Shown: piece by piece, positions 1-8,765 of the stretch | Layout: each line of letters starts with the position of its first letter | Position numbering within the stretch: position 1 is the first letter of the stretch | Assembly: GCA_038531315.1 (NCBI GenBank) | Contig: JBCBBT010000027.1 | Coordinates: forward strand, 1-44,025 | Length of the DNA: 44,025 nt | Direction of reading: 5' to 3' | Source of the DNA: JAJFFW01 sp038531315 | Lineage (GTDB): Bacteria > Pseudomonadota > Alphaproteobacteria > Caulobacterales > Parvularculaceae | Translations under genes and position numbers: made by a program | The notes under the pieces: model-generated | Database searches by the model: none | Seen by the model: only the letters and a program-made list of their open reading frames with translations | What the model was told of the DNA's origin: nothing

Positions 1-17
1 ATATCCGGAAACGTCCA

Positions 18-698
18 ATGAGCGTTGAAAGTACAGGAAAAAACCTCGCCGTCCTGATGGGCGACATCATCAACAGCCGCGAGGCTGTGGATCCGGCGGC
101 GCTGCAAGCGGCGTTCGCGGCGGAGATCGCCGCTCTGAATGCGGGTTATGAAAACCGGATCGTCTCGCCGATGACGGTCACGCTCGGTGATGAATTCCAG
201 GGCCTTTTCGCGGCGCTTAGCGACGGTTTCACGGTTCTGCATGCGCTCAAGCTCCGCTTGATGCGGGCCGGCGTCGCGTGTCGGTTTGTGCTCGGTGAGG
301 CGGAGATCGAAACGCCGATTAATCGCGAGCGGGCCTGGGGGATGATGGGGCCGGGCCTTGCCGACGCGCGCGCGGTCCTCAGCGAAAAAAGCGCCGACAC
401 GCAGTATCGTTTTTCATTGATCCGCCATCCGGAGATCGGCGCGCTGCTCGACGAAATCGGCTATAGCCTGACGGAGATCGAAGCGGGCTGGTCCGAGGTT
501 CAGGCGCGTTATGTCCTGAGCCGCTTTCTGGAACCGGAAAAGACCATCGCCGCCCTCGCCGAAGAAAATGCGGTGTCGCAAAGCAATGTGTATGAGCGCC
601 TTAAGGATGCAAAGTTCAAGACCTATCGGCGCAAACTCGCGGCGGTGGCCAACATGTTGACGTATCTCGATGCGCAGTCATCGCCGGGCGAGGGCTGA
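18..698 (+). CDS. SatD-family protein
   Basis: A 226-residue soluble protein. Its N-terminus carries the VLMGDIINSR motif that marks the SatD family, followed at about residues 50-60 by TVTLGDEFQG, also typical of the family. The last 50 residues (from about 176, TIAALAEENAVSQSNVYERL) look like a helix-turn-helix, so it may bind DNA or a partner protein. SatD proteins were named from a streptococcal acid-tolerance locus; their biochemical activity is not established. The ATG at 18 follows a weak GGAAACG. The gene is followed by a short membrane-protein gene only 2 bases after its stop, so the two are probably co-transcribed. The family call is good; the function is unknown. Confidence 0.8.
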   Translation: MSVESTGKNLAVLMGDIINSREAVDPAALQAAFAAEIAALNAGYENRIVSPMTVTLGDEFQGLFAALSDGFTVLHALKLRLMRAGVACRFVLGEAEIETPINRERAWGMMGPGLADARAVLSEKSADTQYRFSLIRHPEIGALLDEIGYSLTEIEAGWSEVQARYVLSRFLEPEKTIAALAEENAVSQSNVYERLKDAKFKTYRRKLAAVANMLTYLDAQSSPGEG

Positions 699-700
699 TA

Positions 701-1174
701 ATGGAATTCTGGCGCCAACTCGCCTTAGCGTTTCCCTATATCATCTTTATTCTGATGATCTGGAATGTCGGCAACGAAGCGTGCCGGCTGGTGCTCCGGC
801 TCGGCCGGCGCGATTTTACGCCGCTCGCCGACACCGAAACGCATGCGGGCGATGACGTTGCCGAGAAAAAGAAGGAAACGACGCAGCGCCTCAACGCCGG
901 CGCGCTGATTGGCGGCCTTGAGCGGTCGCTGGTCGTGATCGGCGTGATTGGCGCGCGGTGGGAAATTATCGCCGCCGTCGTCGCCATCAAGACCGTTGCG
1001 CGCTACAAGGAGCTCGAAAAACAGCTGAATGCGGAGTATTTCCTTATCGGATCGCTGTTCAGCCTTTTATGGGGCACGATGGTGGCGGTGTTGATCCTGA
1101 TCTATGACGCGCGCTTTGGCTTTCAGATCATCCCGTCTTTCAGAGCGTTGCTTGCGGCGAGCGGCGCGGCCTGA
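701..1174 (+). CDS. Hypothetical membrane protein, partner of the SatD-like gene
   Basis: A 157-residue protein with predicted membrane helices near residues 5-22, 68-100 (two closely spaced hydrophobic stretches) and 115-137, with a charged loop at about 45-65 (EKKKETTQR). I recognise no named family. Its ATG lies 2 bases after the SatD-like stop, which implies translational coupling and a shared role. It ends 30 bases before the convergent lytic transglycosylase gene. A short inverted repeat, CGACA-GATCA-TGTCG, lies in that gap but has no T-tract, so I do not call it a terminator. Confidence 0.65.
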   Translation: MEFWRQLALAFPYIIFILMIWNVGNEACRLVLRLGRRDFTPLADTETHAGDDVAEKKKETTQRLNAGALIGGLERSLVVIGVIGARWEIIAAVVAIKTVARYKELEKQLNAEYFLIGSLFSLLWGTMVAVLILIYDARFGFQIIPSFRALLAASGAA

Positions 1175-1204
1175 AGGCCGCCGACAGATCATGTCGACCG
1201 CTTA

Positions 1205-4120
1205 TTAGCAGGCCGGCCCGCCGGTTTTTAATTCCGCCAGCATGCCCGCATTAAGGTCCGCGGCGGAGGCTTCTTCTTTTTCAACCCGGGCGATGTATTC
1301 GCGGTAGGTCTCTGACGTTGTCTCACATTTTTTAACGGCGACGGGCGTCGGCGAATTGCTTGCCGGTTGCGGCGGCTCGGCGGCCGCGCTGTCCGAGGCG
1401 ACGATGGCGCCCGACTGCAATGAATTCAGATCGTCGGCCGATAACGCCGCGCCGCCGCGCGCCGCTGTCGCCGGCGCCGCGGCTTGCGGGTCGCGCTCGT
1501 CTTCGGGGCGCGTCGGGCCTTTGGCGACCGGCGGCTCAGGATCGCGCCATGCCGGCGCCGAAGACGGATCAACGGGGCGCGCATCCAAAGGCGCATCCAA
1601 AGACCTGTCCGACGGCGGCGCAGACGGCGCCGAAAGCGCATCCTGCGGCGCAACGGTGACCGCACGGGTTTCGGGGTCGGCCCCCGCGACGTCGGGTTCC
1701 GGGGCGAGGCGCGCAGTCGGCGCTGTGTCTGTCGACGCCTCCTTGGGCGTTGTCGGGGCGTTTGTCTGGGCGTCTGTCGGCGCTGGCGTCGCGGCGGCCT
1801 CAGCGGACGGCGGCGTGTCGCCTTCCGGCGATGTTTCAACTTGAACCGGCGTTTCAACGCCGCTGGGTGATTCCGGCGCAAGCGTTACATCAACGGCTGG
1901 CGCCGGCTTTAGCTTGACGCCCTCGGGCGGGATATCCGGCGCGCTGCCGGCGAATGCGATCGTCCGTGCGGGAATTTCCGGCACCGGTTGCCGGCCGCTC
2001 GGCGCAAGGCTCCGCCCCGGCAAGAGCCCTGCGCGTTGGCGCGGTCCGCCGCGCTCCAGATCCACGGAAAGCTGGCCGGGAATGGGCCGGTCTTTCAGGC
2101 GCGCGCGATAAACTTGCGTATTTTCCAGAACCCGCTGGACATAATTGCGGGTTTCGGAAAACGGAATTTTCTCAACCCAGTCGACGGGATCGACGCCGGG
2201 CGCGCGCGGATCGCCATAGCGCTCAACCCACTGCGTCACGCGGTGCGGGCCCGCGTTATAGGCCGCAAAGGTCATGATCAATGAGCCGTTATAATCGCTT
2301 AAAAGGTGCGACAGATGCGCGGCGCCGACCGTCATGTTGTAGACCGGATCATCAAGAAGGGCGGCGCGCGAATAGGAAAGACCGGCCTTGCGCGCGGTCA
2401 ACTTCGCCGTGGACGGAATAAGCTGCATCAGACCGCGCGCGCCGGCGCGGGAAAAGGCGCGCGGATTGAATTCCGATTCCTGGCGCGACAGGCCGAGAAT
2501 GATTTCCCGCGAGACATAGCGCGTCGCCTCGTCGGGAACGAAGACGACCGGATAGGAAACGTCCGGCGCAAACGCATTCCGTCGCACCGATACCTTGCCG
2601 GCGCGCACTGTGATGTGCGGCGCGCCGCGAGAGATCGCGATGTCGCCCAGAAACTTGTATTCGCCGGGGCTCTCGAGCGTGTCGTCAATATGATAAGCGA
2701 AGACCAAAAACGCCTGATCGTCGTCGAGCTCTGACAACATCTTCAGGGCGGCGACGGTCGGGCGCGCGGTAAAGCGGGCGCGGTCAGCGGGCGCCGGCGG
2801 CGGCCCAGGATCAAACGCCAGTTCTGTCGCGGCGCCGCCGAGGCGTTCGGCCGCGAGTTGGCCGTAATAAGTGTATCGATGCCGCGCGGCGCGGGTGAAA
2901 TAGCTCTCCGCCAACGTGGCGTCCCCGGCGGCGCGCGCTGCGCGGCCCAGCCAGTAGTTGGCGCGCGCCACTGAAATCGGCGCCGCGACAGTCGCGGCCA
3001 GCGCCTTGAAATGGGTCGTCGCCCGCGCCGGATCCTTCAGATATCGAAGCGCGAGCCATCCGGCGTTGAACTCGGCTTCGGAAAAATCCGTACTCGGCTC
3101 AAGTCCGTGACCGGCCGCCATCGCATAGGCGTCGCCATAGCGTTTTTCGGTAATCGCCCAGCGCATCAGGAGCTGGCGTTCGCTCCACCAGCGCGACGGA
3201 TTGCGCAACGCTGCGGGGTCGCTCGGCGCTTTGCGGGCGATTGAGACCGCGCGCGGTTCTTCACCGGTGCGGCGATAATAGCGCACGGCGGCGAGCATTA
3301 CGCCGGCGTCGCGGCGGTCTGCGCCGGGAAGGCTCGCGTAAAGCTGCGATGCGTTGGCGGCGCGCAACAACAACGCGGCGCGCGCATTCGCTTTGCGCCG
3401 CTCGGCGCTCGTCAGCCGCGAGAATACGCGGCGCGCATTCGTCACCTGTCGTTTCCACAGTAGGTTATCGACCCGCGCGGCGTGATCTTCCGGCCGCAGA
3501 CGACCGCCATAATTGGCCAGCAGGTCGCGCTCGTCCTTTACCGAGAATGTATGATTGGCCCAGGCGTCGCGCAGGTGGATTTCGCCGGCCTCGCGGTCGC
3601 CTTTGAAGAACTGCGCCCGCGCCAGATGCAACTTGCCGCGTCCGGTGATCGGATCGCGCTTATCGAAAAACGCGAGCACGCGTTGCGGCGACGTCGTGTT
3701 TTTCAGTTTCTTTTCAATATTCGACTGGATGCGCGAGGCGGCCGGCCAGTTGCTGTGATCGTCGAGAAAACGCCGCGCATCGTCGATATCGGCGTTCGGA
3801 TCGTCGCCGTAAAAATAAAGCCACAACGCAAGGCTCTTCGCGATCGGGTCCTGGACGGTGTCGGCGGTTGCGCGCGCCGCCGCGAAATTGCGCCGTTTGA
3901 GCGATGCGATAATCACCTCAAGTCGGGCGTGATCGGCTGGCGACGTGTATGCGGGGCCGGGGGGCGGCGGTTTCAGTCGCGGGGAAACATAGGCCTCGGC
4001 CGCGCCGAACGGCGCCGCCAGAAACATGCCCAGCACCGCTGCAAAGAACAGCGCCGCGCGCTGCAAGCGGCTCCGCGGTTGAACGCCGCATAAAGGCGGG
4101 CGCTGGCTTAATCTCACCAT
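1205..4120 (-). CDS. Soluble lytic murein transglycosylase (Slt70-like) with long C-terminal tail
   Basis: A 971-residue periplasmic enzyme that cleaves peptidoglycan glycan strands to 1,6-anhydromuramyl products. I chose the ATG at 4120 because it starts directly before a signal peptide (basic MVRLSQR, then a hydrophobic stretch ending APFGAAEA). The first two-thirds are alanine-rich helical repeats, as in the Slt70 U-shaped domain. The catalytic domain follows, with SRQESEFNPRAFS (catalytic Glu about residue 548), GARGLMQLIPSTA and FAAYNAGPHRV. After the catalytic domain there are roughly 290 residues rich in Ala, Pro, Thr and Asp. This tail is absent from Escherichia coli Slt70 and is probably disordered. 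The protein ends in a short cysteine-containing segment (KKCETTSETYREY ... GGPAC). An upstream in-frame ATG at 4174 would bury the signal peptide and is less likely. Confidence 0.9.
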   Translation of the reverse strand: MVRLSQRPPLCGVQPRSRLQRAALFFAAVLGMFLAAPFGAAEAYVSPRLKPPPPGPAYTSPADHARLEVIIASLKRRNFAAARATADTVQDPIAKSLALWLYFYGDDPNADIDDARRFLDDHSNWPAASRIQSNIEKKLKNTTSPQRVLAFFDKRDPITGRGKLHLARAQFFKGDREAGEIHLRDAWANHTFSVKDERDLLANYGGRLRPEDHAARVDNLLWKRQVTNARRVFSRLTSAERRKANARAALLLRAANASQLYASLPGADRRDAGVMLAAVRYYRRTGEEPRAVSIARKAPSDPAALRNPSRWWSERQLLMRWAITEKRYGDAYAMAAGHGLEPSTDFSEAEFNAGWLALRYLKDPARATTHFKALAATVAAPISVARANYWLGRAARAAGDATLAESYFTRAARHRYTYYGQLAAERLGGAATELAFDPGPPPAPADRARFTARPTVAALKMLSELDDDQAFLVFAYHIDDTLESPGEYKFLGDIAISRGAPHITVRAGKVSVRRNAFAPDVSYPVVFVPDEATRYVSREIILGLSRQESEFNPRAFSRAGARGLMQLIPSTAKLTARKAGLSYSRAALLDDPVYNMTVGAAHLSHLLSDYNGSLIMTFAAYNAGPHRVTQWVERYGDPRAPGVDPVDWVEKIPFSETRNYVQRVLENTQVYRARLKDRPIPGQLSVDLERGGPRQRAGLLPGRSLAPSGRQPVPEIPARTIAFAGSAPDIPPEGVKLKPAPAVDVTLAPESPSGVETPVQVETSPEGDTPPSAEAAATPAPTDAQTNAPTTPKEASTDTAPTARLAPEPDVAGADPETRAVTVAPQDALSAPSAPPSDRSLDAPLDARPVDPSSAPAWRDPEPPVAKGPTRPEDERDPQAAAPATAARGGAALSADDLNSLQSGAIVASDSAAAEPPQPASNSPTPVAVKKCETTSETYREYIARVEKEEASAADLNAGMLAELKTGGPAC

Positions 4121-4325
4121 GATCGACGACGCCCCCTCACAATACTGACCACGCAACACCATAATTCTTCCCATACCCTAGCGTATTTTGGGTAAACACA
4201 AAATCCGCCGCCCGCCGCCTGACGCGCCGCGCGCCGGATCGCAAATGGGCGCCGCAACGCGCTGAACGCCCTTGTTCCATGCGGCGTGTGACGGTATCGA
4301 CAGTGTCAAAGGACATTACTTTCAT
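4121..4325. promoter_or_regulatory. Divergent intergenic region between lytic transglycosylase and dapA
   Basis: About 205 bases that must hold the promoters of both divergent genes. It contains an AT-richer patch around 4160-4205 with an imperfect inverted repeat, CCCATAC (4170-4176) against GTATTTTGGG (4183-4192). I could not place a convincing -35/-10 pair for either direction. AAAGGA at 4308-4313 is a plausible ribosome binding site for the dapA ATG at 4326. Confidence 0.35.
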
Positions 4326-5207
4326 ATGGTTAATTTAGGCGGCTCCATCACCGCTTTGGTGACCCCGTTCCGCGATGGATCGGTGGATGAGGACACGTTT
4401 CAACAGCTTGTGAACCGGCAGATCGAGGCCGGTGCGCGCGGCCTTGTGCCGGCGGGGACGACCGGGGAATCGGCGACGCTCAGCCATGACGAGCACAAGC
4501 GCGTGATCCGGCTTTGCGTCGAGGCGGCTGACGGGCGCGCGCCGGTGATCGCCGGGGCCGGCTCCAACGCTACAGCCGAATCAATCGAGCTCGCCGCCTA
4601 CGCCGCCGAAGCCGGGGCCGATGCGTTGTTGACGGTGACCGGCTATTACAACAAACCGTCGCAAGCCGGATTGCGGGCGCATTTCGAAGCGCTGCACGAG
4701 GCGACAAGCCTGCCGATCATTCTCTACAATGTGCCGGGCAGGACGGTTGCGAACCTGTCGGTCGAAACGCTCGGCGCGCTCGCCCGGCTCGACCGCGTCA
4801 TCGGCGTCAAGGATGCGACCGGCGATCTTGCGCGCGTCGCGTTGCAACGGCGCGCCTGCGGGTCCGATTTTCTTCAGCTCTCCGGCGAGGACATGACCGC
4901 CGTCGGGTTCAACGCCATGGGCGGCGCCGGGTGCATCGGCGTCACGGCGAATGTGGCGCCGGCGCTGTGCGCGGCAATGCAGGCTGCCTGCGCCGACGGG
5001 GCCTATGACCGCGCGGTTGAAATTCAGGACCGCCTGGCGCCACTGCACGACGTTTTGTTCGCGGACACCAGCCCCGGGCCGGTGAAATACGCCCTGTCGC
5101 TGATGGGTTTGTGCGCGCCTGATTTGCGCCTGCCGCTGGCGCCGCCGGGCGAGGCCGTACAGCGCCGCATCAGGGCCGTGCTGGAAGATCTGGCGCTGAT
5201 CGGCTGA
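4326..5207 (+). CDS. dapA: 4-hydroxy-tetrahydrodipicolinate synthase
   Basis: Condenses pyruvate with aspartate semialdehyde, the first committed step of lysine and diaminopimelate synthesis. The 293-residue length fits the family. Visible motifs are GSITALVTPF at the N-terminus, PAGTTGESATLS (substrate-binding loop), YYNKPSQAGL, the catalytic tyrosine in ILYNVPGRT, and the Schiff-base lysine in VIGVKDATGD. I chose the ATG at 4326 rather than an upstream in-frame ATG at 4272, because MVNLGGSITAL matches the normal N-terminus and AAAGGA lies upstream. The stop overlaps the smpB start (TGATG), a common dapA-smpB arrangement in alphaproteobacteria. Confidence 0.96.
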   Translation: MVNLGGSITALVTPFRDGSVDEDTFQQLVNRQIEAGARGLVPAGTTGESATLSHDEHKRVIRLCVEAADGRAPVIAGAGSNATAESIELAAYAAEAGADALLTVTGYYNKPSQAGLRAHFEALHEATSLPIILYNVPGRTVANLSVETLGALARLDRVIGVKDATGDLARVALQRRACGSDFLQLSGEDMTAVGFNAMGGAGCIGVTANVAPALCAAMQAACADGAYDRAVEIQDRLAPLHDVLFADTSPGPVKYALSLMGLCAPDLRLPLAPPGEAVQRRIRAVLEDLALIG

Positions 5208-5680
5208 TGGCGGACAAGAAAGGCGCTAAAGTCAAAAACGTCGCGGAAAACCGGCGGGCGCGTCGCGACTACACCATTGAGGAAACGTTTGAAGCCGGCC
5301 TTGTTCTTCAGGGCACGGAAGTCAAGGCGCTGCGCGAAGGCCATGCGACCATCGCAGAAGCCTACGCATCGCCGGAAGATGGCGCCATTTACTTGATCAA
5401 CGCGACAATCCCCGAATATTCCGCCGGCAATCGCGAAAATCATGAACCCAAACGGCCGCGCAAATTATTGCTGAAGACGCGCGAGATGGCGAAGCTCGCG
5501 GAGGCCGTCGAGCGGAAGGGTTATACGATTGTTCCCTTGCGGATTTACTTCAATGAACGCGGGATCGCAAAGCTCGAAGTCGGACTTGCGGTCGGTAAAA
5601 AAGCCCATGACAAGCGTGATACGGTCAAAGAGCGCGACTGGAACCGGCAAAAACAACGGCTGTTGAGAGATCGGGGTTAG
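5207..5680 (+). CDS. smpB: SsrA-binding protein SmpB
   Basis: A small basic protein (157 residues) that binds tmRNA and delivers it to stalled ribosomes in trans-translation. Visible family motifs are NRRARRDYTIEETFEAGLVL and GTEVKALREGHA in the OB-fold, and YTIVPLRIYFNERG. The basic C-terminal tail (KRDTVKERDWNRQKQRLLRD) becomes helical in the decoding centre. The gene starts inside the dapA stop codon, so the two are translationally coupled. The tmRNA gene itself is not in this window. Confidence 0.97.
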   Translation: MADKKGAKVKNVAENRRARRDYTIEETFEAGLVLQGTEVKALREGHATIAEAYASPEDGAIYLINATIPEYSAGNRENHEPKRPRKLLLKTREMAKLAEAVERKGYTIVPLRIYFNERGIAKLEVGLAVGKKAHDKRDTVKERDWNRQKQRLLRDRG

Positions 5681-5721
5681 CGCGGGACGCGCGCGCCGCA
5701 TTATTCAGGATTGTTCACGCC

Positions 5722-6222
5722 ATGGCGGAAAAAGACGACCCGTTAAAATCAGCGCCATCATGGGAAGACCGGCCGCGCGTGCGCCTGCACCCGCCGACGT
5801 TACTGCTGGCGGCGATGGTCGGCGGTTTTATATTACGAGTGTTTGCAAAAGCGCCGATCCCCGCGCCGCGCGTCCTCGGGGAGGGGCTCGGCGGCGCGAT
5901 GATCATCGCTGCGGTGATGATTATCGTCAGCGCGGTTTCGGCGTTCGCCGCCGGGGATGAGACCCTAAAGCCGGATACGCCATCGCGTCAGCTCTTTGTG
6001 CACGGACCGTTTCGCTTCTCACGCAACCCGATCTATCTCGCCATGATGCTTCTCGGCGGCGGGCTCGCCATTGCAACGCTTAATCTGTGGATGGTGTTGA
6101 CCACGGCGCTCGCGGGCGTTCTGCTGCATTTCTTTGTGATCAAGCCGGAGGAGCGCTATCTCGAAGACCGGTTCGGCGGCGAATATGCTGCATATAAAAA
6201 ATCAGTGCGGCGCTGGATTTAA
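5722..6222 (+). CDS. Isoprenylcysteine carboxyl methyltransferase / phospholipid methyltransferase family membrane protein
   Basis: A 166-residue membrane protein with hydrophobic segments near residues 27-40, 52-73 and 106-137. The family signature is clear: GPFRFSRNPIYLAMMLLGGG, then KPEERYLEDRFGGEYAAYKKSVRRWI at the C-terminus. Both resemble the S-adenosylmethionine-binding part of ICMT and PEMT-like methyltransferases. The substrate cannot be read from sequence. The gene lies 41 bases after smpB and ends before a convergent gene at 6250. No RNA gene or terminator is evident in the gaps. Confidence 0.8.
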   Translation: MAEKDDPLKSAPSWEDRPRVRLHPPTLLLAAMVGGFILRVFAKAPIPAPRVLGEGLGGAMIIAAVMIIVSAVSAFAAGDETLKPDTPSRQLFVHGPFRFSRNPIYLAMMLLGGGLAIATLNLWMVLTTALAGVLLHFFVIKPEERYLEDRFGGEYAAYKKSVRRWI

Positions 6223-6249
6223 TAGCGCGGGGTCTGAAAATGTTGCCTG

Positions 6250-6729
6250 CTAGCCGGCGCCGTTTTCCGGCTCGTAAGCGGGCACGAAGGCGAGAACCGT
6301 CTGGAACGCCGCCGCCGCGCCGGCGCCGCCCGCCGCGCACAGGACCATGACGCCCGGGATCGCCCCAAGCGACGGCGCAATGAAACGCCCGATCGCCAGC
6401 AGCACGACCAGCGACACCACCGCCTTGGCGTAGAATTGCAGGAGGTCGGAAAAAGCATCCCCCTGCGGCTGGAAATGCGCAGCGAACCGCGGGCGCGCGA
6501 TCCAGACATACATCCAGCAGCCGAATCCCGCCGCCACAACAGCGGCGACAAGCGAGCGGCCATGAAACAGATTGCTCAGTATGCTGCGGGCTTCGGAAAA
6601 GCTCAACGCCGCGATCGCCGCGCCGATAATGCCGAACACAGCGCTGACGAACAATGTTGCGACGGGTTTTGCGTCGCGTGCGCGCGCAAGGCCGGCGTCT
6701 TTCGACGGAAGACCGAAATTGCGTTTCAT
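6250..6729 (-). CDS. Hypothetical four-helix membrane protein
   Basis: A 159-residue protein with about four hydrophobic segments (roughly residues 24-45, 58-78, 100-120 and 123-147) and a short basic N-terminus (MKRNFGLPSK). I do not recognise a family. Its ATG overlaps the stop codon of the uracil-DNA glycosylase gene (ATGA), so it is translated from the same mRNA. That coupling is the only functional clue. Confidence 0.65.
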   Translation of the reverse strand: MKRNFGLPSKDAGLARARDAKPVATLFVSAVFGIIGAAIAALSFSEARSILSNLFHGRSLVAAVVAAGFGCWMYVWIARPRFAAHFQPQGDAFSDLLQFYAKAVVSLVVLLAIGRFIAPSLGAIPGVMVLCAAGGAGAAAAFQTVLAFVPAYEPENGAG

Positions 6730-7436
6730 GCTCGCTCTCCGGACGGGCGCGCCGCGGTTGCTGATGGCCCGTCAATATGGGCGCGGATCGCCTCAAATAC
6801 ATCGTCAAACGTTGCCGGCGTGAGCCTGCCGGTGTTCGTGTTGTACCGCGAGCAGTGATAGCTGTCGAATATCGAGAAGGCTTCGCCCGCGACCGGATGT
6901 CGTGCGCCATGGGCGAACGGTGCGTCTTTTTTGCGGATATCGAGCGTCGTCAAAACAGAATCATGGGCGATCCGGCCGAGGCACAAAATGGCTTTGAGGC
7001 GGGGCAGGGCCTGCATCCGCGCCATCAAAAAGGGCCGGCAGGTTTTGATTTCGGCGCCCGTCGGCTTGTTTTGCGGCGGCACGCAGCGCACCGCATTGGT
7101 GATCATCGCGCCGATGAGGCGCAGCCCGTCGTCCGGACGCTTGTCGTAAACGCCCTTTGAAAACTGAAACTTGTCGAGCGTCGCATAGAGGAGATCGCCC
7201 GCATAATCGCCGGTGAAAGGCCTGCCGGTCCGGTTGGCGCCCTGCAGGCCGGGCGCGAGACCGACAATGAGCAACTGCGCGGCGTCTTCTCCGAACGAGG
7301 GGGCGGGTCCGTTAAACCAGTCCGGATGCGCCTCGGCGTTTTCAGCCCGGAACGCCGCAAGGCGCGGGCACAGGGCGCAATTATGGGGCGGCTCGGGCGG
7401 AACGGGGTCGGTTTGATGGGCCACTTGATCATCCAC
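6726..7436 (-). CDS. Family 5 (UdgB-type) uracil-DNA glycosylase
   Basis: Removes uracil and related deaminated bases from DNA to start base excision repair. The 236-residue protein has the iron-sulfur cysteine motif CALCPRLAAFR near residue 20. It then has the active-site motif GLAPGLQGANRTGRPFTGD, the NAVRCVPPQNKPT segment with LGRIAH, and the C-terminal YHCSRYNTNTGRLT. These assign it to the UdgB (family 5) branch rather than family 4. The start is a GTG at 7436. It sits inside a 12-base tandem duplication (7422-7445) that creates a second in-frame GTG at 7424, so the true N-terminus could be four codons shorter. It follows the NYN gene by 37 bases and overlaps the next membrane gene. Confidence 0.92.
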   Translation of the reverse strand: MDDQVAHQTDPVPPEPPHNCALCPRLAAFRAENAEAHPDWFNGPAPSFGEDAAQLLIVGLAPGLQGANRTGRPFTGDYAGDLLYATLDKFQFSKGVYDKRPDDGLRLIGAMITNAVRCVPPQNKPTGAEIKTCRPFLMARMQALPRLKAILCLGRIAHDSVLTTLDIRKKDAPFAHGARHPVAGEAFSIFDSYHCSRYNTNTGRLTPATFDDVFEAIRAHIDGPSATAARPSGERA

Positions 7437-7445
7437 TTGATCATC
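7422..7445. repeat. 12-base perfect tandem duplication at the UDG start
   Basis: The unit CACTTGATCATC occurs twice in direct succession. On the minus strand it duplicates the GTG start region of the glycosylase gene (V/M-D-D-Q), giving two candidate GTG starts. Confidence 0.9.
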
Positions 7446-7473
7446 TGATGGCGACGCGCCCGTTCAACGGGCG

Positions 7474-8106
7474 TTAATCGACGTCTTCGTAGTCGTCGTC
7501 ATATTCATAGTCGTCGTCATCGTAATCGTCCTCGTCATCGGCGGAGGGCTTGCGGCCGCCGCCGCTGCGCCCGATGTCGCCTTCGAGGTCTGCAAGGTCG
7601 ATGAACTGGTCCGCTTGCCGCCGCAACTCGTCGGACGCCATTGGCGGCGAGGATTTTACCGTCGAGACGACGCTGACGCGCACGCCCTGAAACTGAACCG
7701 CTTCCAGCGCGCGACGGAAATCGCCATTGCCGGAAAACAGGATGATGTGATCGATGCTCGCCGCCAGCGCCATCATGTCCACTGCGAGCTCAATATCGAC
7801 GGAGCCTTTGAACCGCTTGCGGCCCTGATTGTCCGTGAATTCGCGGGTCGCTTTGGTGACCATCGTGTAGCCATTATAGTCGAGCCAGTCGACGAGCGGG
7901 CGCAACGGCGAGTAATCCTGAGACTTATCTTCCTGAATAGCGGTATAGTAATATGCGCGGACCAGATTTGAGTTCGCCCGCGCTTTCGCCAGCAAGCTCT
8001 TGTAATCCATGTCAAAACCGAGGTTACGGGCGGCCTTGTAGAGATTAGCGCCGTCGATGAAGATCGCCGTTTTTTCGGTCTGGCGCATATTCAGGAAAGT
8101 GCTCAT
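7474..8106 (-). CDS. LabA-like NYN-domain protein with acidic C-terminal tail
   Basis: A 210-residue member of the NYN/PIN-like nuclease superfamily. The acidic metal-site motifs are visible: AIFIDGANLY near residue 14, VDIELAVDMM near 105, and FSGNGDFRRAL near 125. The N-terminal 160 residues form the usual LabA-like domain, which is suspected to process RNA. The last 35 residues are unusual: after a basic linker (GGGRKPS), they consist almost only of Asp, Glu and Tyr. The ATG at 8106 has an A-rich AAAGAAAAGAATAAG leader; a second in-frame ATG lies at 8088. The gene is divergent from folK, and the roughly 137-base gap between them probably carries both promoters. Confidence 0.85.
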   Translation of the reverse strand: MSTFLNMRQTEKTAIFIDGANLYKAARNLGFDMDYKSLLAKARANSNLVRAYYYTAIQEDKSQDYSPLRPLVDWLDYNGYTMVTKATREFTDNQGRKRFKGSVDIELAVDMMALAASIDHIILFSGNGDFRRALEAVQFQGVRVSVVSTVKSSPPMASDELRRQADQFIDLADLEGDIGRSGGGRKPSADDEDDYDDDDYEYDDDYEDVD

Positions 8107-8243
8107 ACTTATTCTTTTCTTTGTCTTGCACGTTGCATTTCAATTCAGAGCGTTTCAGGTCTTGATCCGCTAGGGTTATCCGATCAGTCGTTCACCATTC
8201 GTGCGCTCAGTCTGCGCATTCATGCATGCCCCCCTTTAAAGAC

Positions 8244-8726
8244 ATGATTCTTATAGGAATTGGCGCGAGTCTCGCTTTTGGCGATCTTCAACCTGCCCAG
8301 ATTTTGACAAAATCAATCCCTGTTTTGTCCCATGTATCAAAGATTAGAATGATTTCAAGGTTCTACAGGACAAAGGCCTGGCCGGACCCGTCTGATCCCC
8401 CATTTCTGAACGCTGTCGTCGCGATAGAAACCGACCTCGACCCACAACAGTTGCTGTCGGCGTTGCACGAAATCGAAGCCCGTTTTGGGCGCGTGCGCGG
8501 CCGCCGCAACGCCCCGCGTACGCTTGATCTTGATCTTCTGGCCTATGGCGCGCTGCAACAGGACGGCCCGCCCATCTTGCCGCATCCGGGCGTTGCATCC
8601 CGCGATTTTGTACTCGCGCCGCTTTGCGATATCGCGCCTGACTGGCGCCACCCGGCGACGGGGCGCACCGCGCTGGAGATGCGCGATGCGCTGAACGAGA
8701 CAGATGCAGAGCCTTTTTCCGCCTGA
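8244..8726 (+). CDS. folK: 2-amino-4-hydroxy-6-hydroxymethyldihydropteridine pyrophosphokinase
   Basis: Transfers pyrophosphate from ATP to hydroxymethyl-dihydropterin, a step in folate synthesis. Of the 160 residues, the N-terminal MILIGIGASL is the usual first strand, and FLNAVVAIET is conserved. The signature is RRNAPRTLDLDLLAYG, with the two aspartates that bind magnesium, followed by LPHPGVASRDFVLAPL. I chose the ATG at 8244 because it gives the family N-terminus; an upstream ATG at 8226 adds six residues. Neither start has a strong ribosome binding site. The 5' end of the gene is more AT-rich than its neighbours. Other folate genes (folM- and folB-like) lie near 38.4-39.6 kb. Confidence 0.93.
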   Translation: MILIGIGASLAFGDLQPAQILTKSIPVLSHVSKIRMISRFYRTKAWPDPSDPPFLNAVVAIETDLDPQQLLSALHEIEARFGRVRGRRNAPRTLDLDLLAYGALQQDGPPILPHPGVASRDFVLAPLCDIAPDWRHPATGRTALEMRDALNETDAEPFSA

Positions 8727-8765
8727 AGTGCTTGACATTTTCCTTCCGCAGGCTGATAAAAAATC

